Source: Stutzerimonas stutzeri (GTDB taxonomy: Bacteria > Pseudomonadota > Gammaproteobacteria > Pseudomonadales > Pseudomonadaceae). From it: a stretch of DNA of 64,000 bases. The stretch is from contig NZ_CP046902.1 of the NCBI RefSeq assembly GCF_009789555.1, positions 360,001 to 424,000 of the forward strand, written 5' to 3'. A model generated the notes under the pieces. The model made no database searches, had not been told where the DNA came from, and saw only the letters and a program-made list of their open reading frames with translations. Positions within the stretch are counted from its first letter, which is position 1. Each line of letters starts with the position of its first letter. Made by a program: the position numbers and the translations under genes. Below, one piece after another: positions 46,650 through 55,906 of the stretch.

Positions 46650-49600
46650 GCGTCTTGCTCCTCGTCATCCAGCGCATCCAGAGCCGGCCCCATGAGTTGT
46701 TCGGCCAGGGCTTCGAAACGTTCGTCCAGGGGATCGCGGTCGCGAAAGGCCAAGGCATTCCAGGGGTCTTCAGCCTCGGCGGCGATGGGGCTGAATTCAG
46801 CGCCGAGCCAGGCTTCGCGGGCGCGCTTGCGGGCGCAGTCGAGCGGCTCGCTGCCGCGCGCCGGTCGGCGGTAGCCCTTGGCGAAGGCATGACTGCTGCG
46901 AGGCAGCAACGGCAGCGGCTCACGGATCGCGCAACGATAGGCGGCGAGCCAGGGTTCGAGCAGTTGCGCAGCGTTCGCCAGCGGTCCCAACTGCCAGTCG
47001 CCCGCTGGCGAGAGCATCAGGCTGTTGCGCTCGATGCCCGCCGTGGCAGACAGGTTGAGCAGCAGGTGACGCAACCAGAACGGCGGCAGATCCCATTCGC
47101 CCAGGCGTCCCAGTTTCCAGCCGAACAGACCGCCCGACGTCACACCGTCGAGCCAGCCATGCACGCGCACACCCGCCAGGGTGATATCGACGGGCAAGGG
47201 CTGCGGCACCTCTTCCGGACGGTTCTCGAACAGTCGCGGCGCGAAGGCCCGCACCGGCCCGCGCAGCTTGCCCCATAACGCCTGGCCCAGCTCACCCGCT
47301 GGCAACCAGCCCGCCGCACAGGCCATGCGGCGTTCTTCATCGTCGCTCCAGCCGTGCTCCAGCGCTTGCAGCGAGAGCCGCCGCAGGCCGTTCCAGGCCG
47401 GCATTTCCAACTCGAAAGGCTCGTCGCCGGCGAGTGCCTCCTGAGCGTCGGCCAGGCGCAGGCCGAGGCGCTGCTCCAGCAGGAAACGCGCCGGATGACG
47501 GAAGCACTGCAACAGTTGCGACGGCTCCAGGGTCAGCCAGGCCTCATCGGGGTCGTCCAGCCGGCTGGCAAAGGGTCTCGGCGCCGGCTCCGGGGGCTGC
47601 GCCAGGCGCTGCGCGGCGCGAAACCAGGGCAGCGAGAAGCCGGCACAGGTCGCGCGGGCAAAATTACCCGGCGCGAACGGTTGCAGCGGATGAGCGATGA
47701 GAATGCGCTCGCTGGGCTTGCCGCTCGCATCCGTCAGCACAGCGGTCATGTCGACCGCTTCCAGCACCTCGCTGAGCAGCACCGAGGGTGGCAATACGGC
47801 GTTGTCGCGCGGGTCGCGCCCGACATAGGACAGGTACAGCGCGCCACGGGCGGACAGCAGCGTTTCAAGCAACAGGTAGCGATCGTCCAGCCGTCGCGCC
47901 CGGTCGCCGCGCCGTGGGTGGCGGCCAATCAGGTCGAAGCCGGACGGCGGCGTTCGACGTGGAAACGCACCGTCATCCAGGCCCAGCAGACAGACCACGC
48001 GAAAGGGCAGGCTGCGCATCGGCACCATGGTGCAGAAGGTCACCGCGCCGGTGAGAAACCCGGACGCACCGCTGCCCTGCTGCAACGTCGCACTGAGTTG
48101 CTGATGCACCAGCTCCAGCTCGATGGGGCGCGTCAGGCCAGACGCTTGCGCCTGCTCACGCAACGCGGCGCACGCCTGGGAGAGCAGCAGCAGCGTTTCG
48201 CCGGCCTCGCGCTCATCGAACAGGGTATCGATCAGCAGTTGCAGATCGTTTGCCCACTCGGTCAACGGACGAGGCCGCGCCAGCTGGTCGGCCAGATTAC
48301 CGAGGCGTTCGACGAACTCCGCCAGCCGCCCCAGCAGCTGGCCGCGTGCGCCTTCCAGCGCATCCAACGGCCAATGCTCGCCCAGCAGGGGTGCGGCGTC
48401 GCCGGCCAGTTGCGGTGGCGCCGCAAAGCCCAGCAACAGGCGATCCAGCCCCTGTCGCCAGGTAAACGCCGATTCGTCAGGCAAGCCGAGGCGAGCGCGC
48501 TGGCTGCCATCGCGACCCCAGCGCACACCGGCTTCGCGCAGCCAGTCGCGCAGCAACGGCAGGTCTTCGTTCTCGATGCCGGCGCGACGGGCAATGGCGG
48601 GTTGTTCCAGCCAGGCGAGAATTTCTTCGGCAGCGAAGCGGCTCTGCGCCAGCATCAGCAGTTCGAGAAAGGCTTCGATCAGCGGCAGTTCGGCGCGCAG
48701 GCTGCGGTCGGCCAGGCTGTAGGGAATTCGCGGCACGCCTTCGCGGCTGGCAAATACGGCTTCGATGAAGGGTGCATAGCGCTCGATATCGGGCGTCAGG
48801 ACCACGACCTGATCCGGCGTCAGCGTCGCGTCTGCGGCAAAGCGGGCAAGCAGTTGATCGTGAAGGATTTCTACCTCGCGCAGCGGCGAGTGAGCGATGT
48901 GCACTTCCAGCGAGCGGTCGTCTTCGGCCAGTTCCATGCGCTCCTCTGGCCGACGGGTGCGCAGCCGCAGGATGTCGTTCTGCAGCGCGTGCAGCAGGCT
49001 GTCGTCGCGCAGGTCGTCATCCTCGGAATACAGGCCGATTTCCTGGCTGCCTTCGTTCGAGGTGAGGCTGAACAGCGAATCGAAGAAGTCGCGGCCTTGT
49101 TTGCCCAGGCTCGCCAGCAGTGGATGACCGACGTCCAGATACCAATCGTCCGGGCCGGAAGACTGTCGCGCCAGCTCCCGGACGTCACGAATTTCACCCC
49201 AGGCTTCGCGGCTCGGGTTGAGCGCGCAGATCACCACCTCGGTGTGCCGCGCCAATCCCTCCAATACGCGCAGATGGTGTGGCGGCAGGCTGCTGATGCC
49301 GAACACCAGCAAGCGTTCGGGCAGCCCGGACAACGGCGCGTCGCCATAGAGCCGCTGCAGCAGATCGCCCAGCAGGCGTGCCCGGTGCGGATGGCCGTCT
49401 TTGGTCAATTCGCGCCAGAGCAGCGCCTGCCAGGGCTCGTCCGGCCCGAGGTCGAGCGTCTCGCCGCGCTCCCAGGCAGCCAGCCAGTCGTCGCGATACA
49501 GCAGATATTGGTCGAAGGTATCGGCGATCTTCGCGGCCAGCGAAAGCCTGCGGCGCTCGTCACCGCCGTCCAGGTATTGCGCCAGGCGCGGCGCTTGCGT

Positions 49601-49912
49601 CAGGTTGGCCGGCTCGCACAGCCAGCCGTAGAGGCGCCAGGTCAGGGTCGACGGCGAAAACGCCGACTGCTCCGGCAAGCTGCCCAGCACCGTACGACTC
49701 AGGTCCCAGACGAATTTCGCCGGCAACTGCATATCCAGTTGCATCGCGATGCCCTGCTTGCGCGCCAGTTCGAGCGTCAACCAGCGGCCCATGCCCTGAC
49801 TCGGCACCACCACCTGCGCGGGCGCGAAAGGATCGCCGAGCGGCTGGGCGAGCAAGGTGGTCGCCAGTTCGCCAAGGGTTTCCAGGTCAGGTGCGTGGTA
49901 AAGGCTCAGCAT
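46646..49912 (-). CDS. recC: Exonuclease V gamma subunit
   Basis: 1088 residues from the ATG at 49912 (MLSLYHAPDLE). A TTG two codons upstream is less likely. RecC is the scaffold and Chi-scanning subunit with inactivated helicase folds. Recognisable blocks are VVVPSQGMGRWLTLELARKQGIA near the N-terminus, DRSLRAELPLIEAFLELL, FCTMVPMRSLPFRVVCLLGLDDGAFPR (split around the PMRSLPF core) and a C-terminal degenerate nuclease-like domain. First gene of recC-recB-recD. No strong ribosome-binding site is visible. Confidence 0.95.
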   Translation of the reverse strand: MLSLYHAPDLETLGELATTLLAQPLGDPFAPAQVVVPSQGMGRWLTLELARKQGIAMQLDMQLPAKFVWDLSRTVLGSLPEQSAFSPSTLTWRLYGWLCEPANLTQAPRLAQYLDGGDERRRLSLAAKIADTFDQYLLYRDDWLAAWERGETLDLGPDEPWQALLWRELTKDGHPHRARLLGDLLQRLYGDAPLSGLPERLLVFGISSLPPHHLRVLEGLARHTEVVICALNPSREAWGEIRDVRELARQSSGPDDWYLDVGHPLLASLGKQGRDFFDSLFSLTSNEGSQEIGLYSEDDDLRDDSLLHALQNDILRLRTRRPEERMELAEDDRSLEVHIAHSPLREVEILHDQLLARFAADATLTPDQVVVLTPDIERYAPFIEAVFASREGVPRIPYSLADRSLRAELPLIEAFLELLMLAQSRFAAEEILAWLEQPAIARRAGIENEDLPLLRDWLREAGVRWGRDGSQRARLGLPDESAFTWRQGLDRLLLGFAAPPQLAGDAAPLLGEHWPLDALEGARGQLLGRLAEFVERLGNLADQLARPRPLTEWANDLQLLIDTLFDEREAGETLLLLSQACAALREQAQASGLTRPIELELVHQQLSATLQQGSGASGFLTGAVTFCTMVPMRSLPFRVVCLLGLDDGAFPRRTPPSGFDLIGRHPRRGDRARRLDDRYLLLETLLSARGALYLSYVGRDPRDNAVLPPSVLLSEVLEAVDMTAVLTDASGKPSERILIAHPLQPFAPGNFARATCAGFSLPWFRAAQRLAQPPEPAPRPFASRLDDPDEAWLTLEPSQLLQCFRHPARFLLEQRLGLRLADAQEALAGDEPFELEMPAWNGLRRLSLQALEHGWSDDEERRMACAAGWLPAGELGQALWGKLRGPVRAFAPRLFENRPEEVPQPLPVDITLAGVRVHGWLDGVTSGGLFGWKLGRLGEWDLPPFWLRHLLLNLSATAGIERNSLMLSPAGDWQLGPLANAAQLLEPWLAAYRCAIREPLPLLPRSSHAFAKGYRRPARGSEPLDCARKRAREAWLGAEFSPIAAEAEDPWNALAFRDRDPLDERFEALAEQLMGPALDALDDEEQDA

Positions 49913-50137
49913 GGGCAACCCGCGTTGAGTGAAGTGAAGCGACTAGGTTACAGGCCACCTGCACGACGGGCGAGCGGCACCGGCGAGTTTGCTACGACGG
50001 TGCGACCGCTTGTGTCGCGGCCTCAGATGACGTTTTCGTGAACGGGCCAACTGCCGCAGGGTCAACCGGATATCCGGCGCTGTCCACGCGCCGCTGCGCG
50101 TACTTTCTGTCTTTTCGTTCGCCGGAGAAACCGCCCG

Positions 50138-51829
50138 ATGCTGACGTTGTTGCACCTGCTTTCTTCGATCGCCCTGCTGGTCTGGGGTACGCATATCGTG
50201 CGGACCGGGATCATGCGGGTCTACGGCTCGCATCTGCGACGGCTGCTCGGCCACAGCATGGCCAACGCGCCCATGGCCTTCGGCGCCGGGATCGGCGTCA
50301 CCGCCCTGGTGCAGAGCAGCAATGCCACGGCTTTGCTGGCCATCTCCTTCGTCGCCCAAGGCCTGATGGCGCTGCCGACCGCGCTGGCAATCATGCTCGG
50401 CGCGGATGTCGGCACCGCGCTGATGGCGCGCGTACTGACCCTCGATCTGTCCTGGCTGTCGCCGCTGTTCACCCTGGTCGGGGTCTGCCTGTTCCTTTCA
50501 CGCAAACAGACCCGTGCCGGTCAGTTCGGCCGCGTGCTGATCGGCCTCGGCCTGATCATCCTGGCGTTGCAGTTGATCGTTACCGCTGCCGCGCCGATCA
50601 CCGAAGCACGCGGCATGCACGTGCTGTTTTCCTCGCTCGCCGGCGACACGCTGCTGGCCGTGGTGGTGGGCGCGCTGTTCGCCGTGCTGTCGTACTCCAG
50701 CCTGGCCGCAGTGCTGCTCACCGCGACGCTGGCCAGCGCCGGATTGATCAGCCTGCCGGTCGCGCTTGGAGTGATCATCGGCGCCAATGTCGGCAGCGGC
50801 GTGCTGGCCTGGCTGAATGCGACGCCGCAGCCGGTGCCGGCCCGAAGAGTGGCGCTGGGTAATCTGCTCTACAAGCTGGCCGGGCTTCCGGTGCTGCCGT
50901 TTCTGCCAGTGCTGGTGGAATGGATGTCGAGCTTCGGCTACAGCGCTCAGACCCAGGTCATTGCCTTCCATCTGGCCTATAACTCGTTGCGGTGCCTGCT
51001 CTTGCTCCCCACCGTGGGGCTGATGGCCAGGCTCTGCGAACGCCTGTTGCCCGAACGCGCCCTGGACAACGGCATTGCGCAGCCGCGCCACCTCGATCCC
51101 GCCGCTCTGGACACCCCAACGCTGGCGCTGGCCAACGCCACGCGCGAGACCTTGCGCATCGGCGATCTGGTGGAAACGATGCTGGCACGGTTGCTGGAAG
51201 TGCTGCTTGAGGACCGCCCGGAGCCGGGTGACGAGATTCGCCGTCTGGATGACGACGTCGATGCGCTCTACAGCGGCGTGAAACTCTATCTGGCGCGCAT
51301 GCCGCGTGAAGACCTGGCCGAACAGGAAAGTCGTCGCTGGGCCGAGATCATCGAGCTGGCGATCAATCTGGAACAGGCCGGCGACATCATCGAGCACATG
51401 CTCGGCAAGGTGCAGAATCTCAAGATCTCCAAGCGGCGGTCGTTCTCCGACAGCGGCCTGGACGAACTCAGCCAGTTGCACGGCCTGCTCAGCGCCAACC
51501 TCGCCCTGGGCCTGTCCGTGTTTCTTTCCGGCGACGCGCACAGCGCTCGCCAGTTGTTGCAGCACAAGCGCCAGTTCCGCAAGCGCGAGCGCGAATTGGC
51601 TCACGCCCACGTGCACCGGCTGCATCAACAGGTGGTGGAAAGCATCGAAACCAGCGCCGCGCATCTGGAACTGATCGCCGACATGAAGCGCCTGAACTCG
51701 CTGTTCTGCAGCGCGGCCTATGCGGCCTTGGAAGGCCCTGGCGCTGGCAGGCATCGCATCGCCGGCGACGTCACGGCCCGCGAGGCCCCAATGCCCGAGC
51801 ATCCACTGCCACACGGCAAGCCGGCCTGA
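50138..51829 (+). CDS. Na+/phosphate cotransporter family protein with PhoU-like tail
   Basis: 563 residues. Two Na/Pi cotransporter repeats cover the first 320 residues, with paired signature motifs GVTALVQSSNATALLAISFVAQG (about 53-75, QSSN) and LSYSSLAAVLLTATLASAGLI with GVIIGANVGSG. Residues about 340-545 are helical and resemble PhoU. The family (YjbB/NptA-like) is linked to sodium-coupled phosphate movement, in E. coli mainly export. No Pho box was found upstream. The start has GGAG about 11 bases ahead. It stands between recC (divergent) and the TRAP permease (convergent). Confidence 0.9.
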   Translation: MLTLLHLLSSIALLVWGTHIVRTGIMRVYGSHLRRLLGHSMANAPMAFGAGIGVTALVQSSNATALLAISFVAQGLMALPTALAIMLGADVGTALMARVLTLDLSWLSPLFTLVGVCLFLSRKQTRAGQFGRVLIGLGLIILALQLIVTAAAPITEARGMHVLFSSLAGDTLLAVVVGALFAVLSYSSLAAVLLTATLASAGLISLPVALGVIIGANVGSGVLAWLNATPQPVPARRVALGNLLYKLAGLPVLPFLPVLVEWMSSFGYSAQTQVIAFHLAYNSLRCLLLLPTVGLMARLCERLLPERALDNGIAQPRHLDPAALDTPTLALANATRETLRIGDLVETMLARLLEVLLEDRPEPGDEIRRLDDDVDALYSGVKLYLARMPREDLAEQESRRWAEIIELAINLEQAGDIIEHMLGKVQNLKISKRRSFSDSGLDELSQLHGLLSANLALGLSVFLSGDAHSARQLLQHKRQFRKRERELAHAHVHRLHQQVVESIETSAAHLELIADMKRLNSLFCSAAYAALEGPGAGRHRIAGDVTAREAPMPEHPLPHGKPA

Positions 51830-51880
51830 TGGCTGACGGACGCAGTCGTTGTCGGCGTGCGCTGAACCAAGCCAATAAAA

Positions 51881-51909
51881 ACCCCGGCGATGCGTGGCAC
51901 GGCCGGGGT
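51881..51909 (-). terminator. Rho-independent terminator of the TRAP transporter operon
   Basis: On the minus strand an 8-bp GC stem (ACCCCGGC and GCCGGGGT arms at 51881-51888 and 51902-51909) is followed directly by TTTTATT. It sits 21 bp past the permease stop, a textbook position and sequence. Confidence 0.85.
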
Positions 51910-51929
51910 CGGATCAGCTAGGGCAGCGG

Positions 51930-54482
51930 TCAGGCCCGCTGCCGCCGTCGTTGCAGCCACACCACCAGCCCGAACAGCATAAGCGCCGGTAGCCACATCC
52001 ATTCCTTGGCCCAACGCTCGGTCGGCGCGCGCACCGCCAGGATCTCCTGGTCGAACTGCAACCCAAGCTCCGCGGCCGGACTGCCGAAGGTCACGCTGTC
52101 GATCAGCACCTTGCCGTCCTCTTCATAGGTCATCAAACCGAGCTTATCGAGCTTCTCTTCGCCCGTCTCGCCATCGGGAATGGCCACCAGCAGGCTGAAC
52201 TCGCGCATATCGCCAACCGCATCTTCACCGCGTATACGCAAGCGCAACTGGCTGTCCTCCTCGACCGCACCCAGCGCCTGGACCAATTGGGTCGGCGGGA
52301 TGTCACGGTAGGGATCGTGAAGGATGTCCATCCAGAACCCCGGACGGAACAAGGTGAAGGCGATCAGCAGCAGCAGGATACTTTCGTACCAGCGGCTGCG
52401 GACCAGGAAGTACCCCTGGGTGCCCGCCGCGAAGATCAGCATGGCCAGTGTCGCGATGATGAAGATCACCACCCCGTGCCAGAAATCCACACCGATCAGC
52501 AGCAGATCGGTGTTGAAGATGAACAGGAATGGCAGCGCGGCGGTTCGCAGGCTGTAGTAGAAGGCCACCACGCCGGTCTTGATCGGGTCGCCCTTGGACA
52601 CGGCCGCGGCAGCGAAAGAAGCCAGTCCCACGGGGGGCGTGACATCGGCCATGATGCCGAAATAGAAGACGAACAGATGCACCGCGATCAGCGGCACGAT
52701 CAACCCGCTCTGCTGTCCGAGCGCCACGACCACCGGTGCCAGCAGACTGGACACGACGATGTAGTTGGCCGTGGTCGGTAACCCCATGCCCAGTATCAAG
52801 CTGAGAAAGGCGGTGAGCAGCAGCATCAGCATCAGGTTGCCCATCGACAGCAGCTCGACCAGATCGGCCAGCACCAGCCCGACACCGGTCTGCGAAACCG
52901 CCCCGACGATGATGCCCGCCGCGGCGGTGGCAATGCCGATGCCGATCATGTTGCGCGCACCGGCGATCAGCCCTTCGCGCAGGTCCACCATGCCATCCAT
53001 GAACGTGCCATCCCGGTGGGCGGCGTCGCGACGCATCCAACTGAGCAGCGGGCGCTGTGTCAGCAGGATGATGATCAGGATCACCGAACCCCAGAATGCC
53101 GACAGACCGGGCGACAGCCGCTCGACCATCAGGCACCACACCAGCACCACCACCGGCAACAGAAAGTGCAGCCCGGACAGCAACACCGGCCGCGTCTCCG
53201 GCAGTTTTTCAAGCGGCGCGTCCGGATCTTCCGGCGGCAGCGGCGGATTGCTGGCGGCGACTTTCAACAGCCCCAGGTAGACCACCACCAGCAATGCCCC
53301 GATAACCCAGATAGCAGCGTCGCCAAGGGCCGGTTTCAACCAGCCAAGGCCGTAATAGACAGCCAGCGAGAGGCCGGATATCAACGCAACGCCAAAGGCG
53401 AAACCGATCAGCCGCTGCATCCATGGTTTGGCCACGTTCGCCCGCGGCAGCGCGGTAAGGCCGAGCTTGAGCGACTCGAGGTGGACGATGTAGACCAGTG
53501 CGATGTAGGAAATCAGGGCCGGCAGAAAGGCATGCTTGATGACCTCCACGTAGGGGATGCCGACGTACTCGACCATCAGGAAGGCTGCGGCGCCCATGAC
53601 CGGCGGCATGATCTGGCCGTTGACCGAAGAGGCGACTTCCACCGCACCCGCCTTTTCCGACGAGAACCCGGTGCGCTTCATCATCGGGATGGTGAAGGTG
53701 CCCGTGGTGACCACGTTGGCAATCGAGGAGCCCGAAATCAGGCCGGTCATGCCCGAGGCAACGACCGCCGCCTTTGCCGGGCCGCCGCGAAAGTGGCCGA
53801 GCATGCTGAAGGCAAGCTGGATGAAATAATGGCCGGCGCCGGCGCGCTCGAGCAGCGCACCGAACAGCACGAACAGGAAGACGAAACTGGTGGACACGCC
53901 GAGCGCGATACCGAACACGCCTTCGGTGGTGATCCACTGATGATTGGCCAGGGCGGTGAAACTGACGCCACGGTGCGCCAGCATCCCCGGCATGTACGGG
54001 CCTGCCAGGCTGTAAGCGAGGAAAACCAGCGCGATCACTGCCAGTGCCGGCCCCAGCGCGCGGCGCGTGGCCTCGAGCAGCAGCGGGATGCCGATACAGG
54101 CGGTGAGCAGGTCCATCGTGGTCAGGTTGCCGGGCCGCTGCGCCAGCTGTTCGTAGGCGACGAACAGGTATCCAGCGCTCGCGGCGGCAATCAGCCCGAG
54201 CGCGATATCGAGCAGCGGCACGCGATCTCTCGGCGACTTCTTGAACGCGGGGTACGCCAGAAAGGCCAGCAGCAGCGCGAACGCCAGGTGAATCGCCCGG
54301 GCTTCGGTGTTGTTGAATACACCGACGCGCAACATGAACGGCAGCGGCGAGGCGATCCACAGCTGGAACAGCGACCAGAGCAGGGCCAGGCCCGCGATCA
54401 GTTTCGCCATGGAGCCCTCGGGCATCCGCGCGCCGACTTCCTGGGCAATCAGCTCTTCTGTGGAAAGTTCTTTGTCTTGCAT
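51930..54482 (-). CDS. TRAP transporter fused 4TM/12TM permease (TAXI type)
   Basis: 850 residues from the ATG at 54482 (MQDKELSTEEL). The N-terminal part has the small-subunit helices (about 25-180). The large DctM-like domain follows (about 190-690), with GVSFTALANHQWITTEGVFG, GSSIANVVTTGTFTIPMMKRTGF and GMGLPTTANYIVVSSLLAP, typical of TAXI-type TRAP permeases. After a few more helices, residues about 745-815 form a DUF3394/PDZ-like soluble piece (DSVTFGSPAAELGLQFDQEI), then a final helix. It imports an organic acid-like solute using an ion gradient. The binding protein gene lies just upstream, beyond a strong hairpin. Confidence 0.93.
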   Translation of the reverse strand: MQDKELSTEELIAQEVGARMPEGSMAKLIAGLALLWSLFQLWIASPLPFMLRVGVFNNTEARAIHLAFALLLAFLAYPAFKKSPRDRVPLLDIALGLIAAASAGYLFVAYEQLAQRPGNLTTMDLLTACIGIPLLLEATRRALGPALAVIALVFLAYSLAGPYMPGMLAHRGVSFTALANHQWITTEGVFGIALGVSTSFVFLFVLFGALLERAGAGHYFIQLAFSMLGHFRGGPAKAAVVASGMTGLISGSSIANVVTTGTFTIPMMKRTGFSSEKAGAVEVASSVNGQIMPPVMGAAAFLMVEYVGIPYVEVIKHAFLPALISYIALVYIVHLESLKLGLTALPRANVAKPWMQRLIGFAFGVALISGLSLAVYYGLGWLKPALGDAAIWVIGALLVVVYLGLLKVAASNPPLPPEDPDAPLEKLPETRPVLLSGLHFLLPVVVLVWCLMVERLSPGLSAFWGSVILIIILLTQRPLLSWMRRDAAHRDGTFMDGMVDLREGLIAGARNMIGIGIATAAAGIIVGAVSQTGVGLVLADLVELLSMGNLMLMLLLTAFLSLILGMGLPTTANYIVVSSLLAPVVVALGQQSGLIVPLIAVHLFVFYFGIMADVTPPVGLASFAAAAVSKGDPIKTGVVAFYYSLRTAALPFLFIFNTDLLLIGVDFWHGVVIFIIATLAMLIFAAGTQGYFLVRSRWYESILLLLIAFTLFRPGFWMDILHDPYRDIPPTQLVQALGAVEEDSQLRLRIRGEDAVGDMREFSLLVAIPDGETGEEKLDKLGLMTYEEDGKVLIDSVTFGSPAAELGLQFDQEILAVRAPTERWAKEWMWLPALMLFGLVVWLQRRRQRA

Positions 54483-54516
54483 GAAGTGAGGCCTGTTTTC
54501 AGGTAACGGAAACCGC

Positions 54517-54547
54517 GAAAACCCGTGGCGTAGGCTCACGGGTTTTC
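54517..54547 (-). promoter_or_regulatory. Hairpin between the TAXI binding-protein gene and the permease gene
   Basis: GAAAACCCGTG (54517-54527) and CACGGGTTTTC (54537-54547) form a perfect 11-bp stem with a 9-base loop, midway between the two genes. No T-run follows the stem on the minus strand, so it is more likely an mRNA-stabilising or attenuating structure that favours binding-protein production than a full terminator. Confidence 0.65.
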
Positions 54548-54603
54548 AGGCGAAAGCCGCGGACGGCAGACTTGCCGCATCGATGCAGCAAGTCCATGGG
54601 CCG

Positions 54604-55569
54604 TTACATCCAGCCACGTTCCTTGTAGTAGCGCTCGGCACCTTCGTGCAGCGGCGCCGACAGGCCGACCTTGATCATGTCTTCCGGCTTGAGGTCCTTG
54701 AATGCCGGGTGCAGGCGCTGGAAGCGCTCGATGTTCTCGAACACCGACTTGACCAGCTTGTAGACCACGTCCGCATCGACCTTGGAGGTGGTCGACAGAA
54801 CCGCCTTGCCGCCGATCGACTGGGTGGCGGTGTCGTTGCCCTTGTACATGCCACCGGGGATTTCAGCCTTGGTGTAGTAGCTCTTCTCGGACAGTAGCTT
54901 GTCGATTTCCGGACCGGTGATCGGCACCAGAACGGCATCGACGGTAGTAGTGGCTTCCTGGATCGCACCGTTGGGATGACCGACGAAGTAGGTCATGGCG
55001 TCGATGTTGTTGTCGCCCAGGGCACTGGCCTGCTCGGCCGGCTTGAGTTCTGCGGCCAGGCTGAAGACCGACTTGTCCCAGCCCTTCTCGGCCATGATCT
55101 CTTCGAGGGTGTCACGCTGACCGGAACCGGGGTTGCCGATGTTGACGCGCTTGCCCTTGAGATCGTCCAGCCCCTTGATGTTGGCATCACGGCGGGCCAG
55201 CACGGTGAAGACTTCGCTCTGCAGCGAGAAGACGGCGCGGATGTCGTCCATGGCGCCTTCGTTCTTGAACGGTTCCAGCCCTTCCATCGCCTTGTACTGA
55301 TGGTCCGACTGCATGATGCCGAAGTTGAACTCGCCGCTGCGCAGGCCATTGACGTTGGCGACGCCGCCGCCACTGGCAGGCGCGTTGCACTTGAGGTCTT
55401 CGGCGTTACGGTTGACGAAGCGGCAGATCGACTGACCCGCCACGTAGTAGACGCCCGTCTGGCCACCGGTACCGATGGTCACGAATTGTTCTTGCGCTTG
55501 AGCCACTCCGCTCAGACCAGTGCCCGCCAAAGCGGCGGAAAATATCCATGCCAAGGATTTGCCTTTCAT
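54604..55569 (-). CDS. TAXI-family TRAP transporter substrate-binding protein
   Basis: 321 residues with a signal peptide (MKGKSLAWIFSAALAGTGLSG, cut after AQAQ). The TAXI signature FVTIGTGGQTGVYYVAGQSIC (27-47) is nearly ideal, followed by APASGGGVANVNGLRSGEFNFGIMQSD. It captures the solute in the periplasm for the fused permease. TAXI ligands are poorly known, with glutamate, C4-dicarboxylates and others reported or proposed. The start has AAAGGAGTGA ahead, a very strong site. The permease follows after 121 bp including an 11-bp hairpin. Confidence 0.93.
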   Translation of the reverse strand: MKGKSLAWIFSAALAGTGLSGVAQAQEQFVTIGTGGQTGVYYVAGQSICRFVNRNAEDLKCNAPASGGGVANVNGLRSGEFNFGIMQSDHQYKAMEGLEPFKNEGAMDDIRAVFSLQSEVFTVLARRDANIKGLDDLKGKRVNIGNPGSGQRDTLEEIMAEKGWDKSVFSLAAELKPAEQASALGDNNIDAMTYFVGHPNGAIQEATTTVDAVLVPITGPEIDKLLSEKSYYTKAEIPGGMYKGNDTATQSIGGKAVLSTTSKVDADVVYKLVKSVFENIERFQRLHPAFKDLKPEDMIKVGLSAPLHEGAERYYKERGWM

Positions 55570-55906
55570 GGATTCACTCCTTTATTGGTTGTATTGGATT
55601 GTCTCGCACTGCCTCGTGAGCACAGCGAGAAGATGGAAGTCTAGCAGGCCAACGATTTCGCGAGTAACGCTACGCGGACAGTCACGAAAAGAACATAGGC
55701 CCGCACCGGACATTCTGACTCACCCGCCTCGCGTGCGTTCCGCCACCGAGCGCGCGTTGCGCGCGGCGATTCGTCCGATACCGAGGCGCAAGGCTGGCGT
55801 CGCGGCTGCATTGGCCGTATCTTTTTTGACGTCACAACCTCGACACCCAAAACAACAAGAAGCGCGGCGTCTCGGAGCGCGGACAACACCTTCGAAGGGA
55901 GCGCGA
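55570..55906. other. Divergent intergenic region, 337 bp
   Basis: This gap lies between the TAXI binding-protein gene (minus) and the 7TMR-DISM cyclase (plus). No gene is supported. An 8-bp palindrome TGACGTCA at 55827-55834 follows a T-run and could be an operator or a -35 part, but no -10 box fits. The ribosome-binding site GAAGGGA at 55894-55900 serves the cyclase. Confidence 0.5.

Noticed and set aside
47354..50041. An 895-codon open frame antisense to recC
   Set aside because: It has no recognisable domain or ribosome-binding site and an Arg/Gln/Ala-rich composition typical of shadow frames.
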